A program made the position numbers and the translations under genes. This document shows, piece after piece, positions 18,162-26,526 of a stretch of 64,000 nt of DNA. The stretch covers positions 62,001 to 126,000 of the forward strand of contig JADLFX010000105.1 of assembly GCA_020849665.1 (NCBI GenBank), read 5' to 3'. Within the stretch, counting starts at the first letter, position 1, and the number at the start of each line of letters is the position of its first letter. This stretch comes from Planctomycetota bacterium. GTDB lineage: Bacteria > Planctomycetota > UBA1135 > UBA2386. The notes beneath the pieces were generated by a model. That model ran no database searches and was not told the origin of the DNA. It saw only the letters and a list, made by a program, of their open reading frames with translations.

Positions 18162-18372
18162 GGTGGATACCGCACCGAGGCGAGTGGCGGCCTTGCGATG
18201 TGCAGGGCCCGAGATGGACACCTGAGTGCCGATATTAGTGCGCAGGCTGGGGCCAGCAACCCCCTGCACGCGCAGGGCTCGCCGGCGCTGCATGCCGTGC
18301 CGAGGACACGCGTGAACCTGGTGCGGGATCCGCCGCTAACATCTGGCGGTCCGCACCGGCTCGACTCACACG

Positions 18373-19248
18373 ATGCTTCGATTGCTCTCCAGCGTCATGG
18401 TCGCGTTCCACTCCCTGGTCCTGCTCTCCTGCGCCGAAGGGCCCGAGTCCCTGTGGCAGCCGCTGCGCGACCTGGATCTGCGCACGGCCCGGCGCCTGGA
18501 GTGGAGCGCGAGCCGGGACGGTCAGCCGGTGGTATGGCTGCCGGACGGATCGCGTGGCCTGCGGATGACCGCCCCGATCCGCGATCGCGTCGACCCCGAG
18601 GTGGCCGACTCCCTGCTGGTCCACTGGAAGAAGTGCACGCTGCATCTGCCCGAGGGTCCGGTTCCGTCGGCCGAAGCCGTGCGGCGCAGGCAGCTCGACC
18701 CGGCGCTGGCGTTCCTGCGCGCGGAGTTCCCGGAGCGCACCGTCTTGCTGGAGTTCGGCGGCGGGGCGGATCGGCCGGACTCGATCTGGGCGAGGTGTGG
18801 CGATCGCATCGGTTGGTGCAGCGCCGGGATCCTGCAGGCGATGCAGGTCTCCCAGGAGGCACTGCGCGACCCGAGGCTCTTCGCTGCGGGCCACGCCGAG
18901 GTCGAGTGCGTGCAGCTCTCCGTGACCGGCGCGGATGGCGACCGGGTCGTCGCGGACGCCGAACGGCGCGCGGGCGTCTGGGCCTGGCGCGTGCGTCCGC
19001 CCGGCGATCTCGCGCCGGCGCCGTTCGCCGAGGCGGTGCTGGGAGCGCGGGCCGCGGGCTTCCGCCACGGCGAGAGGGTGCAGGGCAAGGCCGCCGCGGT
19101 GCTCCTCGTGCGGGGTGCCGGATTCGAGGAGCGCGCCGAGCTGCACCCTTCGGCGGGGCGAACCTGGGTCGCCGCCCAGGCACACCGGGACGTCGACGTG
19201 GCCGTGGAGCTGCCTCCGCCACTGCCCGGGCTGCTGCCGGCGCGCTGA
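18373..19248 (+). CDS. Lipoprotein of unknown function
   Basis: The 291-residue protein begins with MLRLLSSVMVAFHSLVLLSC, a lipoprotein signal with the lipobox Cys at position 20. The mature part alternates short beta strands and helices. It includes SIWARCGDRIGWCSAGILQAMQ, weakly like the segment of DUF4340 proteins that reports a strand-turn-strand unit before a conserved tryptophan/serine region. I cannot assign a family with confidence. No transmembrane segment or catalytic motif follows the signal. The gene is divergent from the large secreted protein and convergent with the DegP-type protease, two bases separating the stops, so it is probably its own unit. Confidence 0.6.
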   Translation: MLRLLSSVMVAFHSLVLLSCAEGPESLWQPLRDLDLRTARRLEWSASRDGQPVVWLPDGSRGLRMTAPIRDRVDPEVADSLLVHWKKCTLHLPEGPVPSAEAVRRRQLDPALAFLRAEFPERTVLLEFGGGADRPDSIWARCGDRIGWCSAGILQAMQVSQEALRDPRLFAAGHAEVECVQLSVTGADGDRVVADAERRAGVWAWRVRPPGDLAPAPFAEAVLGARAAGFRHGERVQGKAAAVLLVRGAGFEERAELHPSAGRTWVAAQAHRDVDVAVELPPPLPGLLPAR

Positions 19249-19250
19249 CC

Positions 19251-20411
19251 TCAGCGGGTTTCCGACGGCAGCTCGCCGAGCCGCACGCGCACGGTGAGTT
19301 CGCGCAGGGTGCTGGGGTCGGGGAGGCCGCGGAGGATCCGGACCTCCACCTCGTCGCCGGCCTTCTTCCCGCCGATCGCCTTCTGGATGTCGAAGGTGCG
19401 TTCCACGCGCTTGCCGTCCACCGCGACGATCGCGTCGCCGAGGAGCTGGCGGCCCTCTTCGTCCCAGCGCTCGCCGAGGATCCCTGCGGCGGCGGCGCCC
19501 AGGCCGGGGACCGTCTCCCGCACCAGGAGGAGCGAATCCCCGCGGAACGTGATCTCCGCGGTCATGACGCCCAGGCCGAGGCGGGACGGCGGCACCGCCC
19601 GGCCCGTGGAGATCACCCTGGGCACGATCTGGTTGATCGTGTCGATCGGCACGGCGAAGCCGATGCCGGCGCTGGTGCCGGTGGGGCTGTAGATCGCGGT
19701 GTTCATCCCGATCACGCGCCCCGCACTGTCCAGGAGCGGTCCGCCCGAGTTGCCGGGGTTGATGGCGGCATCGACCTGGATCACCCCTTCGATCGCGGTG
19801 CGTGCCACGGATTCGATCGTGCGGTTGAGCGCGCTGATCACGCCGGTGGTGAGGGTCTGGTCGAGGCCGAAGGGGTTGCCGATCGCGAGCACGTACTGGC
19901 CCACGCGCAGGTCGCCCGAGGTGCCGATCTCCACGGCGCGCAGGCCGCCCGGCGGGTTCACGATCTTGATCACCGCGATGTCGTTGGCGGCGTAGTCGCC
20001 GACCACGACCGCGCGCAGCTCGCGCTGGTCGTGCATGCGCACGGCCACCTCCTTGCGCCCGGCGATCACGTGGTAGTTGGTGACCACGTAGCCGCGCTCG
20101 TCCCAGACGAAGCCGGTGCCCGTGCCCTCGGGCAGCTGCTGGACGAAGCCGTAGGGATTGCGCACCCGCACCCTGGGGCTGGTGATGTGCACGACCGAGG
20201 CCGCGTTGCGCTCGAACACGTCGATCGTGGTCTTCTCGAAGTCGGCGAGCTGGCCGCGCGCGGTCACCTCGCGCGGCTTCGCATCACCGTGCACCGGACC
20301 GACGCGAAAGCGGTCGAACACCAGCCATGCGGTCATCGCGAACGCGGCCCCGGCCAGGAGCAGGGGCACGATCGCGATCGGACGCGGCTCAGGAGGGGGA
20401 TACCCGCTCAT
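19251..20411 (-). CDS. DegP/HtrA-type serine protease with one PDZ domain
   Basis: The 386-residue protein has an N-terminal membrane anchor (about 10-33), then a trypsin-like domain with the full triad: His114 in TNYHV, Asp144 in ANDIAV and Ser222 in GNSGGP. One PDZ domain follows (about 285-380) with a GDAIVAVDGKRVERTFDIQ segment. This layout is DegS-like: a membrane-tethered protease facing the periplasm that degrades or senses misfolded envelope proteins. A TACGAT box ends six bases before the ATG with no Shine-Dalgarno, suggesting a leaderless or very short-leader mRNA. The neighbours do not point to a specific substrate. Confidence 0.93.
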   Translation of the reverse strand: MSGYPPPEPRPIAIVPLLLAGAAFAMTAWLVFDRFRVGPVHGDAKPREVTARGQLADFEKTTIDVFERNAASVVHITSPRVRVRNPYGFVQQLPEGTGTGFVWDERGYVVTNYHVIAGRKEVAVRMHDQRELRAVVVGDYAANDIAVIKIVNPPGGLRAVEIGTSGDLRVGQYVLAIGNPFGLDQTLTTGVISALNRTIESVARTAIEGVIQVDAAINPGNSGGPLLDSAGRVIGMNTAIYSPTGTSAGIGFAVPIDTINQIVPRVISTGRAVPPSRLGLGVMTAEITFRGDSLLLVRETVPGLGAAAAGILGERWDEEGRQLLGDAIVAVDGKRVERTFDIQKAIGGKKAGDEVEVRILRGLPDPSTLRELTVRVRLGELPSETR

Positions 20412-20456
20412 GGGCGCATCGTAGCCAGTGTGGCGTGCTTCCCGCCGCGGGCGGGC

Positions 20457-23258
20457 TCACGGCTGGTGGGCCGGCCACAGCTCCTGCCACCGGAGCGTGC
20501 TGCCCGCCTGGGTGGATTGCAGATGCGCGACGGCCTCCGGGCTGAGCCGCACCCGCTCCAGTGCGGTTTCGGCCAGGGCGCGACCGCACGCCTCGGCGAT
20601 GCCGTGCGCGTCGAGATGGTGGTAGCCGAAGATGTGCGCCGGAGTGCCGGACTTGGAGAACTTGCGCACCGCCAGCGCGATCTGGCGCGTGCCCACGACG
20701 GAGCCGATGTTGTCCAGGAGCCCCGCCTCGCCGTCGTGCACGCTGACCACGGGCACGCGCCGGCCGGCCAGATCGACCGCGTCGGCGGGGCGCAGCGGCT
20801 CGCCGCCGGAGCGGCGCAGGTGCAGGGCTCCATCCACGCCCAGGCCCTCGCGCAGATGGCGGTACTCGTCGTGGTGGCCCAGGATGCCCAGCAGCAGCTC
20901 GGGAGAACTCACCGCGATCACGTTGGCGTAGATGCCCTGCTGCAGCAGCAGCTCGCTGGCGGCCACCGCCTCGGGGGCGAGCGCGCCCATCACGAACACG
21001 TGCACCACGTTCTCGCCCGGCGCGTAGCCCACGTAGCCGCGGTAGTCGACCAGGTGGTAGGCCCCGGCCAGGACGTCGTGCCGCAGGCGTTCGAGGATCT
21101 CCGGATCGGGCAGCGACGGGACCTCGGCCTCGGGCAGTCCGCCGTCGGCGGGCGAGACGGAGAGGCGCGCTCCCTCGGGGATCCCGACCTTGAAGCGCGC
21201 CTGGCGGCGCAGGTTCTTGAGCAGCAGGTCCTGGCGCAGGGCCCGGGTGACGGCCCGGATCAGCACGCCGGTGCGGCCCTGGTTCTGGCCGGCGAAGTGG
21301 CGGCGGATCGCGTCGCACAGGATCCAGTCGAGTTCCAGCGCGAAGGCCGGCTCCCAGGTGATCAGGTTGGGGATCTGGATGTCGCTCTTCCAGCTGTGCT
21401 GCGCGCCCTCGGGGGCGAGCGTGATCCCCGACGGCGTCCCCACGAGCACGAACCCGGAACGCCAGTAGAGGTTGTAGTAGAGCTGGTCGAGCGCGCGTTT
21501 GATGAAGAAGTCGTAGACCGTCATCATCGGCAGGAACGGCACGCCGACGAAGTCGCCCATCTTGCCGAACGAGCCGGCCGCGCTCATGCAGTTGGCCTCG
21601 GCGATCTCGAAGCGGATGTGCCGGGTCCACGCCTCGTCGGTGGGGGCGAGTTCGGGCCGCAGGCGTTCGCGCAGTTCCAGCTCCTTCTCCCAGTTCTTCT
21701 CCGACTCCGGGCCGAAGATCTTCTCGTCCATGGCCGGGTTGATGTTGGTGCTGGTGCCGACGTCCGGCGCCATGGTCAGGACGAGGTCGGCGACCGTGGC
21801 CCAGCGCGATTCGTCGGGACTCAGCTCCTTGCCCGTGGGACGGCCGGCGTGCTGCAGCTCGTCGTACACGCCGATGCGGACCAGCTTCGCGGCGAGCTGG
21901 CCCCACATCCATTGGGTGTGCGCCAGCGGCGCGAGCTTGAGGTTGATGCGCAGCGATTCGGGGGTGTCGCCCTCGGCCGCGATCGCGTCGCGCACCTTCG
22001 CCAGATTGGCGGCGCGCAGCCGCTCGTGCGCCTCCACGCCGGCGCGCAGCTCGGCCCCGCGCCGCGCCAGCCAGCGCGCCTCGGCGCTCTCCGCCGCGAA
22101 GCGCTGGAACGGTCGCGCCAGGCTCAGGCCCTCGCTGGCCAGCAGCGCCTCGACCTCGTCCTTCTCGACCATGGCCGAGTGGTTGCCGGGCGAGGCGTAC
22201 GAGCTGAGCCCGCGCCCCTTCACCGTGTGGGCCACGATCAGCGTCGGCGTGCGCCCGTCCCGCTTGCTGGCCCGCAGCGCCTCGGTCAGCACGGTGAGGT
22301 CGTGGCCGCCCAGGTCTGCGAACACCTCCAGCAGCTCCTGGTCGGTGAGGGTGTCGAGCACCTTCTTGGCCTTGGCGTCGACCTCCAGGATCGCGGCACG
22401 TGTGCGGGCGGCGTCACGCTTCCACAGCAGCGACTGGTAGTGATAGTCGCTGAAGCCCTCCTCCAGGACGGCCTTCAGCGCCGCTCCGCCCGGCCGGCGG
22501 AACACAGCCTCGCGCAGCGAGCCGTGCATGACCTGGATCACCTCCCAGCCGTTGGCCTCCGCGGTGCGCTGGATGCGGGCCGCATCGGTGCCGCGCAGGC
22601 CGCGGCGGTTGGGGATGCGCGTGCCGTCGAGATTCTGCCGGTTGTAGTCGACGATCCACGTCACGTTGCCCAGCTCGCGCTCGGCCACCTCCGGCAGGGC
22701 CTCCATGAGCGAACCCTCGCGGAATTCGGAGTCGCCCATCAGGGACCAGAAGTGCGGCCTGGGCAGGTCGGTCCAGCCGTGGCTGGCCGCGTAGCGGTAG
22801 GCCAGCGCGAGGTAGACCGAGACCACCGGCGGGATCCCGACCGAGCCCGACGGCAGGAAGTGGAACGAATCCGGGTCCGACTCGGCATGGTACGACTGGA
22901 ACACGGGCCCGCCGTCCAGGGAGAACGCCCGCAGCCGCGCCATCACCGCCTCGGCCTCCTCCTCGGCGAACCAGCGGCCGTCGGGATGGCGGAAGAGGCC
23001 GAGCTGGTGGTGCAGCGCGTGGTCGGTGGGGGAGGCGTGCGGCTTGCAGCACACGTAGTCGCCGGGCTCCCGCACCACGAGGTGCAGGGCCGCCAGGATC
23101 TCCATGCTCGAGGCGCAGGCCGCAGGGTGTCCGCCCACTTTGGGGTCCCCCTCCGCCGCGTCGTCACGGTGATTGGCCAGATGGATCATCGTCGCCATCT
23201 GCACGAAGGCGCGGCGGGTGATGCGTCGCAGCAGGGGGAGATCGGGGTCTTGACTCAT
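20457..23258 (-). CDS. Pyruvate dehydrogenase E1, homodimeric (AceE) type
   Basis: The 933-residue protein matches the large single-chain E1 family: GGHPAACASSMEILAALHL near the start, HFLPSGSVG, a thiamine diphosphate motif GDSEFREG...NRQNLDG (175-211), HTVKGRGLSSY, LAPEGAQHSWKSDIQ and SYGCSDxR-like transketolase C-terminal elements (KFSKSGTPAHIFGYHHLD). The ThDP motif has GDS where E. coli AceE has GDG. It would decarboxylate pyruvate and reductively acetylate an E2 lipoyl domain. No E2 or E3 gene is beside it, unlike classical aceEF-lpd operons. An AceE-like 2-oxoacid or transketolase-type enzyme with another substrate remains possible. Confidence 0.85.
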   Translation of the reverse strand: MSQDPDLPLLRRITRRAFVQMATMIHLANHRDDAAEGDPKVGGHPAACASSMEILAALHLVVREPGDYVCCKPHASPTDHALHHQLGLFRHPDGRWFAEEEAEAVMARLRAFSLDGGPVFQSYHAESDPDSFHFLPSGSVGIPPVVSVYLALAYRYAASHGWTDLPRPHFWSLMGDSEFREGSLMEALPEVAERELGNVTWIVDYNRQNLDGTRIPNRRGLRGTDAARIQRTAEANGWEVIQVMHGSLREAVFRRPGGAALKAVLEEGFSDYHYQSLLWKRDAARTRAAILEVDAKAKKVLDTLTDQELLEVFADLGGHDLTVLTEALRASKRDGRTPTLIVAHTVKGRGLSSYASPGNHSAMVEKDEVEALLASEGLSLARPFQRFAAESAEARWLARRGAELRAGVEAHERLRAANLAKVRDAIAAEGDTPESLRINLKLAPLAHTQWMWGQLAAKLVRIGVYDELQHAGRPTGKELSPDESRWATVADLVLTMAPDVGTSTNINPAMDEKIFGPESEKNWEKELELRERLRPELAPTDEAWTRHIRFEIAEANCMSAAGSFGKMGDFVGVPFLPMMTVYDFFIKRALDQLYYNLYWRSGFVLVGTPSGITLAPEGAQHSWKSDIQIPNLITWEPAFALELDWILCDAIRRHFAGQNQGRTGVLIRAVTRALRQDLLLKNLRRQARFKVGIPEGARLSVSPADGGLPEAEVPSLPDPEILERLRHDVLAGAYHLVDYRGYVGYAPGENVVHVFVMGALAPEAVAASELLLQQGIYANVIAVSSPELLLGILGHHDEYRHLREGLGVDGALHLRRSGGEPLRPADAVDLAGRRVPVVSVHDGEAGLLDNIGSVVGTRQIALAVRKFSKSGTPAHIFGYHHLDAHGIAEACGRALAETALERVRLSPEAVAHLQSTQAGSTLRWQELWPAHQP

Positions 23259-23455
23259 CGGAACCGGCTTCTCGCGGAACCAGATAGGCTACCGGGCCGG
23301 GGAGTTCACCCGCCATCCCGGGGCCGCGGGCGTCTGCGGTCCGCCTCGTTCCTCTCCTCCGGCCCGGCCGGTGGACGCGTCACGGGCATGGGTTGGGAGT
23401 TGACCTCTCCCCCGGGCGTCCCCAGACTCCCCGACCCTCTTTCGCTCTCCCCCCC

Positions 23456-24796
23456 TTGCTCCTTCCCCAAGTCGCGATCGTCGGCCGGCCCAACGTGGGC
23501 AAGTCGAGCCTGCTCAATCGGCTCGTGGGCCGGCGTGTGTCGATCGTGGAGCCCACCCCAGGCGTGACCCGCGACCGGGTGGGCGTGGCGATCACGCACC
23601 GTGGGCGCCGCCTCGAGCTGGTCGACACGGGCGGCATCGGGCAGGTCGATGAGGCGCTGCTGAAGGAGCACGTCGAGCGCCAGATCCGCATGGCGCTGGA
23701 GGAGGCCGAACTCGTGGTCTTCGTGGTCGACGGCAAGGAGGGGTTGGTGCCCGCCGACCAGATGGTGGCCGAGAAGCTGCGCCGGCTGGACAAGCCCGTG
23801 CTGCTGGTCGCCAACAAGGTCGAGTCGGCCTGGGACGAGATCGGTGTGCACGCGTGGCTGCGCCTGGGCTTCGGCGAGCCCGTGCCGGTGAGCGCCAAGG
23901 AGGGCCTGGGCTGCAGCGAAGTGCTGGACCGGATCCTCGCCGCGCTCCCCGTGCCGGCCCCGGAGGCGGAGTCGCTCGCCGGCTCGGACGTGCTGCGCTT
24001 CGCGGTGGTCGGCAAGCGCAACTCCGGCAAGAGCACGTTGATCAACCGGCTGGTGGGCAGCGAGCGGCTGATCGTGAGCGAGATCCCCGGCACGACGCGC
24101 GACGCCGTCGACGTGGAGTTCGAACACAAGGGGCGGCAGCTGCTGGCGATCGACACCGCCGGCGTGCGGCGCAAGAAGAGCCTGCAGGACGCGATCGAGT
24201 TCTTCTCGTACACGCGCAGCACCGAGAGCATCCGCCGCGCCCACGTGGTGCTGCACCTGTTCGACATCACCGAGCCGATCAGCGAGGTGGACAAGAAGCT
24301 GGCCGCCTACGTCGTGGAGCACGACAAGCCGGTGATCCTGGTCGGCAACAAGGCCGACCTCGCCGACCAGATCGCCCTGGCCAGGTGGGACGCGTACATC
24401 AAGCAGCAGCTCCCCGGGCTGCGCTTCGCCCCGGTGGCGTTCGTGAGCGCGAAGGAGGGGTTCAACGTCGACGAGACCGTCGAGCTGCTCTTCGAACTCC
24501 GTGCCCAGAGCCGGCTGCAGATCCCCACGCCGGCCCTCAACAAGGTGCTGCAGGAGGCCAAGACCCGGCTCCTGCCGCGCTCCAAGAGCCGCTATCCCAA
24601 GCTCTTCTACGGCACCCAGATCGGCACGGAGCCGATCCGCATCCTCGTGTTCGTCAACGAGCCGGCGCTGTTCCGCGGCCAGTACGACCGCTACCTGCAG
24701 AACTGCCTGCGCGAGCGGTTCGAGTGCGCCGAGGTGCCGATCCAGATCGTGTTCCGCAAGCGGGAGAAGGTGCTGCTGGACCCGCTGCCGGAGTGA
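23456..24796 (+). CDS. der: Ribosome assembly GTPase Der (EngA)
   Basis: Der has two tandem GTPase domains and a KH-like C-terminal domain and acts in 50S subunit assembly. Both are visible: GRPNVGKSS with DTGG in the first, GKRNSGKST with DTAG and NKAD in the second, then FYGTQIGTEPIRILVFVNEP in the KH-like part. The first domain has NKVE instead of NKxD. There is no ATG near the expected start. A TTG at 23456 puts LLPQVAIVGRPN at the N-terminus, the family's usual spacing, giving 446 residues. A TTG at 23393 would add 21 Pro-rich residues. The preceding 40 bases are pyrimidine-rich with no Shine-Dalgarno, so the start is unsettled. Confidence 0.92.
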   Translation: MLLPQVAIVGRPNVGKSSLLNRLVGRRVSIVEPTPGVTRDRVGVAITHRGRRLELVDTGGIGQVDEALLKEHVERQIRMALEEAELVVFVVDGKEGLVPADQMVAEKLRRLDKPVLLVANKVESAWDEIGVHAWLRLGFGEPVPVSAKEGLGCSEVLDRILAALPVPAPEAESLAGSDVLRFAVVGKRNSGKSTLINRLVGSERLIVSEIPGTTRDAVDVEFEHKGRQLLAIDTAGVRRKKSLQDAIEFFSYTRSTESIRRAHVVLHLFDITEPISEVDKKLAAYVVEHDKPVILVGNKADLADQIALARWDAYIKQQLPGLRFAPVAFVSAKEGFNVDETVELLFELRAQSRLQIPTPALNKVLQEAKTRLLPRSKSRYPKLFYGTQIGTEPIRILVFVNEPALFRGQYDRYLQNCLRERFECAEVPIQIVFRKREKVLLDPLPE

Positions 24797-24800
24797 GCCC

Positions 24801-24825
24801 GGCCGGCGGCATGGCACCGCCGGCC
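24801..24825 (+). terminator. Hairpin after der
   Basis: A perfect nine-pair stem, GGCCGGCGG (24801-24809) with CCGCCGGCC (24817-24825), encloses a seven-base loop just after the der stop. There is no T-tract, so it is either a weak intrinsic terminator or an mRNA 3-prime-end barrier. It separates der from the arsenic operon. Confidence 0.5.
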
Positions 24826-24831
24826 TGAGAT

Positions 24832-24851
24832 CCATCGAAGAGTATCGATGG
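24832..24851 (+). promoter_or_regulatory. Palindromic operator upstream of arsR
   Basis: CCATCGA (24832-24838) and TCGATGG (24845-24851) form a perfect inverted repeat with a six-base spacer, about 40 bases before arsR. A third copy of the half site, TCGATGG, lies at 24867-24873. The region is clearly AT-richer than its surroundings. ArsR repressors bind such dyads as dimers and release them with arsenite, so this is the likely autoregulatory operator. Confidence 0.65.
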
Positions 24852-24872
24852 AAACATAGAAACCTGTCGATG

Positions 24873-24892
24873 GGCCGGGCATAGTCCCGGCC
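24873..24892 (+). promoter_or_regulatory. Inverted repeat abutting the arsR start codon
   Basis: GGCCGGG (24873-24879) pairs perfectly with CCCGGCC (24886-24892) around CATAGT, and the ATG of arsR begins at the next base. In mRNA the stem would cover the ribosome-binding region. Alternatively CATAGT is a -10 box and the transcript is nearly leaderless. Confidence 0.45.
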
Positions 24893-25231
24893 ATGAAACG
24901 CAGCGCCCCGGCAGCCCCTCGATCGTGCTGTGCGCCCGGCACCCACGTGCGCGCCCGCAACCTGCGCGGCTATGCCGGGCTCTTCAAGGCGCTCGGCGAC
25001 GAGACCCGCCTGGAGATCCTGGGACTCCTGGCCGCACACGAGAGCGAGTTGTGCGTGTGCGACGTCGAGGGCCATTTCGAGCTGTCGCAACCGACCATCT
25101 CGCACCACCTGCGGATCCTGCGCGACGCGGGGTTCGTGGACGGCGAGAAGCGCGGCACCTGGACCTACTACCGGCTCCACCCCGAGGCGCTGGCGGCGCT
25201 GCGCCGCTTCCTGGAGGCGGTGGAGGCCTGA
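24893..25231 (+). CDS. arsR: ArsR-family arsenite-responsive repressor
   Basis: The 112-residue winged-helix protein has the ArsR sensing motif ELCVCDVEGHF (Cys-x-Cys in helix alpha3) directly before the recognition helix LSQPTISHHLRILRDAG, then the wing GEKRGTWTYYRL. The two cysteines, possibly with one of the N-terminal SCC pair at residues 11-13, would bind As(III) and release DNA. It heads arsR-arsM-arsC and lies behind a perfect palindrome, so autoregulation of the operon by arsenite is likely. I see no Shine-Dalgarno before the ATG. Confidence 0.92.
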   Translation: MKRSAPAAPRSCCAPGTHVRARNLRGYAGLFKALGDETRLEILGLLAAHESELCVCDVEGHFELSQPTISHHLRILRDAGFVDGEKRGTWTYYRLHPEALAALRRFLEAVEA

Positions 25232-25262
25232 GCGGATCCGAGCCAACCAACCACGGAACGAG

Positions 25263-26099
25263 ATGAACATGAACGAGAGCGAAGTGCGTGAGTACGTGAA
25301 GAAGAAGTACGGCGAGGCCGCGCGCCGCACCGGCGGCGGCGGCTGTTGCGGACCGGCCGGGCAGGCCGGTGCCGCCGACCCGATCACCCGCGACCTCTAC
25401 GCGGGCGAGCAGGCCGCCGAAGTCCCGGCCGAGGCGCTCGCGGCCTCGCTGGGCTGCGGCAACCCCACTGCCCTCGCCACCCTGCACCCGGGCGAGACCG
25501 TCCTCGACCTGGGCTCCGGTGGCGGGATCGACGTGCTGCTCTCGGCGCGCCGCGTCGGCCCCACGGGCAAGGCGTACGGACTCGACATGACTCCCGAGAT
25601 GCTCGAACTGGCCCGCGCGAACCAGCGCAGGGCAGGCGTCGCGAACGCGGAGTTCCTGCAGGGCACGATCGAGGCGATCCCGCTGCCCGACGCCAGCGTG
25701 GACGTGGTGATCTCGAACTGCGTGATCAACCTGTCCACCGACAAGGCGCGGGTGCTGCGCGAGGCGTTCCGGGTGCTCAAGCCGGGCGGCCGCTTCGCGG
25801 TGTCCGACGTGGTCCTCAAGCGGCGCCTGCCGGAGGCCGCCGAGCGCTCGCTGCGGCTGTGGACGGGATGCGTGTCCGGGGCGCTGGTCGAGGACGAGTA
25901 CCGCCGCCTGCTGAGCGAGGCCGGCTTCACCGGCGTCGAGGTCCAGCCGACGCGCGTCTACGGGGCGCAGGACATCGCGGAACTCCTGGGCGGTGGCGGG
26001 TCGTGCTGCGGCGTGGCGACCAAGGTGCACGGGGTCGATCCGCAGGCGTACGCGGGGGTCGTCTTCAGCGCGTTCGTGCGCGCCACCAAGCCGCGATGA
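25263..26099 (+). CDS. arsM: Arsenite S-adenosylmethionine methyltransferase
   Basis: The 278-residue protein starts MNMNESEVREYVKKKYGEAAR with Cys28-Cys29, as bacterial ArsM proteins do. The SAM-binding motif is VLDLGSGGGIDV (80-91), followed by GLDMTPEML. Three single cysteines at 65, 153 and 203 match the As(III)-binding set of ArsM, and a second CC pair sits at 248-249. The enzyme methylates arsenite to mono-, di- and trimethyl species, giving volatile or more exportable products. It begins 31 bases after arsR and overlaps arsC by ATGA, so the operon makes methylation its main output; no arsB or acr3 pump is present here. Confidence 0.93.
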   Translation: MNMNESEVREYVKKKYGEAARRTGGGGCCGPAGQAGAADPITRDLYAGEQAAEVPAEALAASLGCGNPTALATLHPGETVLDLGSGGGIDVLLSARRVGPTGKAYGLDMTPEMLELARANQRRAGVANAEFLQGTIEAIPLPDASVDVVISNCVINLSTDKARVLREAFRVLKPGGRFAVSDVVLKRRLPEAAERSLRLWTGCVSGALVEDEYRRLLSEAGFTGVEVQPTRVYGAQDIAELLGGGGSCCGVATKVHGVDPQAYAGVVFSAFVRATKPR

Positions 26100-26518
26100 G
26101 CACCCCTCTGGTCGTGTTCGCGTGCGTCCACAACGCCGGCCGCTCGCAGATGGCGGCGGCGTGGTTCGGCCTGCTGGCCGACCCCGCCCGCGCCCGCGCG
26201 TGCAGCGCCGGCACCGCACCGGGCCCGCGGGTCCACCCCGAGGTGGTGGCGGCGATGCGCGAGTCCGGGATCGAGCTCTCCGAGGCACGGCCGCAGCGCC
26301 TCACCCCGGAGCTGGCGTCGCGTGCCTCGCTCCTGGTCACCATGGGCTGCGGCGAGTCCTGCCCAGTCGTGCCGGGGGTCGAGCGTGTCGACTGGCCCCT
26401 CCCCGATCCCAAGGGCCAGACGCTGGAGCGCGTGCGCGAGATCCGCGACGCCATCCGGGTCCGGGTCCTGGAACTCGTCCGCGCGCGCGGCTGGGCCGCG
26501 GCGGCGGCGCGCGCCTGA
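26096..26518 (+). CDS. arsC: Low-molecular-weight-phosphatase-type arsenate reductase
   Basis: The 140-residue protein has the LMW phosphatase P-loop FACVHNAGRSQMA, that is Cys-x5-Arg, near residue 10. It also has the redox cysteine pair of thioredoxin-linked ArsC in TMGCGESCP, and the general-acid loop WPLPDPKG. It would reduce arsenate to arsenite, the substrate of the ArsM encoded just upstream, using a triple-cysteine relay with thioredoxin. Its ATG overlaps the arsM stop by four bases, so the products should be made together. The stop is eight bases from that of the convergent trkH. The Ala/Arg-rich tail is unusual but short. Confidence 0.9.
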   Translation: MSTPLVVFACVHNAGRSQMAAAWFGLLADPARARACSAGTAPGPRVHPEVVAAMRESGIELSEARPQRLTPELASRASLLVTMGCGESCPVVPGVERVDWPLPDPKGQTLERVREIRDAIRVRVLELVRARGWAAAAARA

Positions 26519-26526
26519 TCCGGGGC

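Noticed and set aside
17652-23567. A 1971-codon open frame on the plus strand
   Set aside because: It runs antisense to the secreted protein, the DegP-type protease and aceE, and in another frame of the lipoprotein gene. The translation is His/Arg/Gln-rich without family motifs. Such frames are expected at this GC content.
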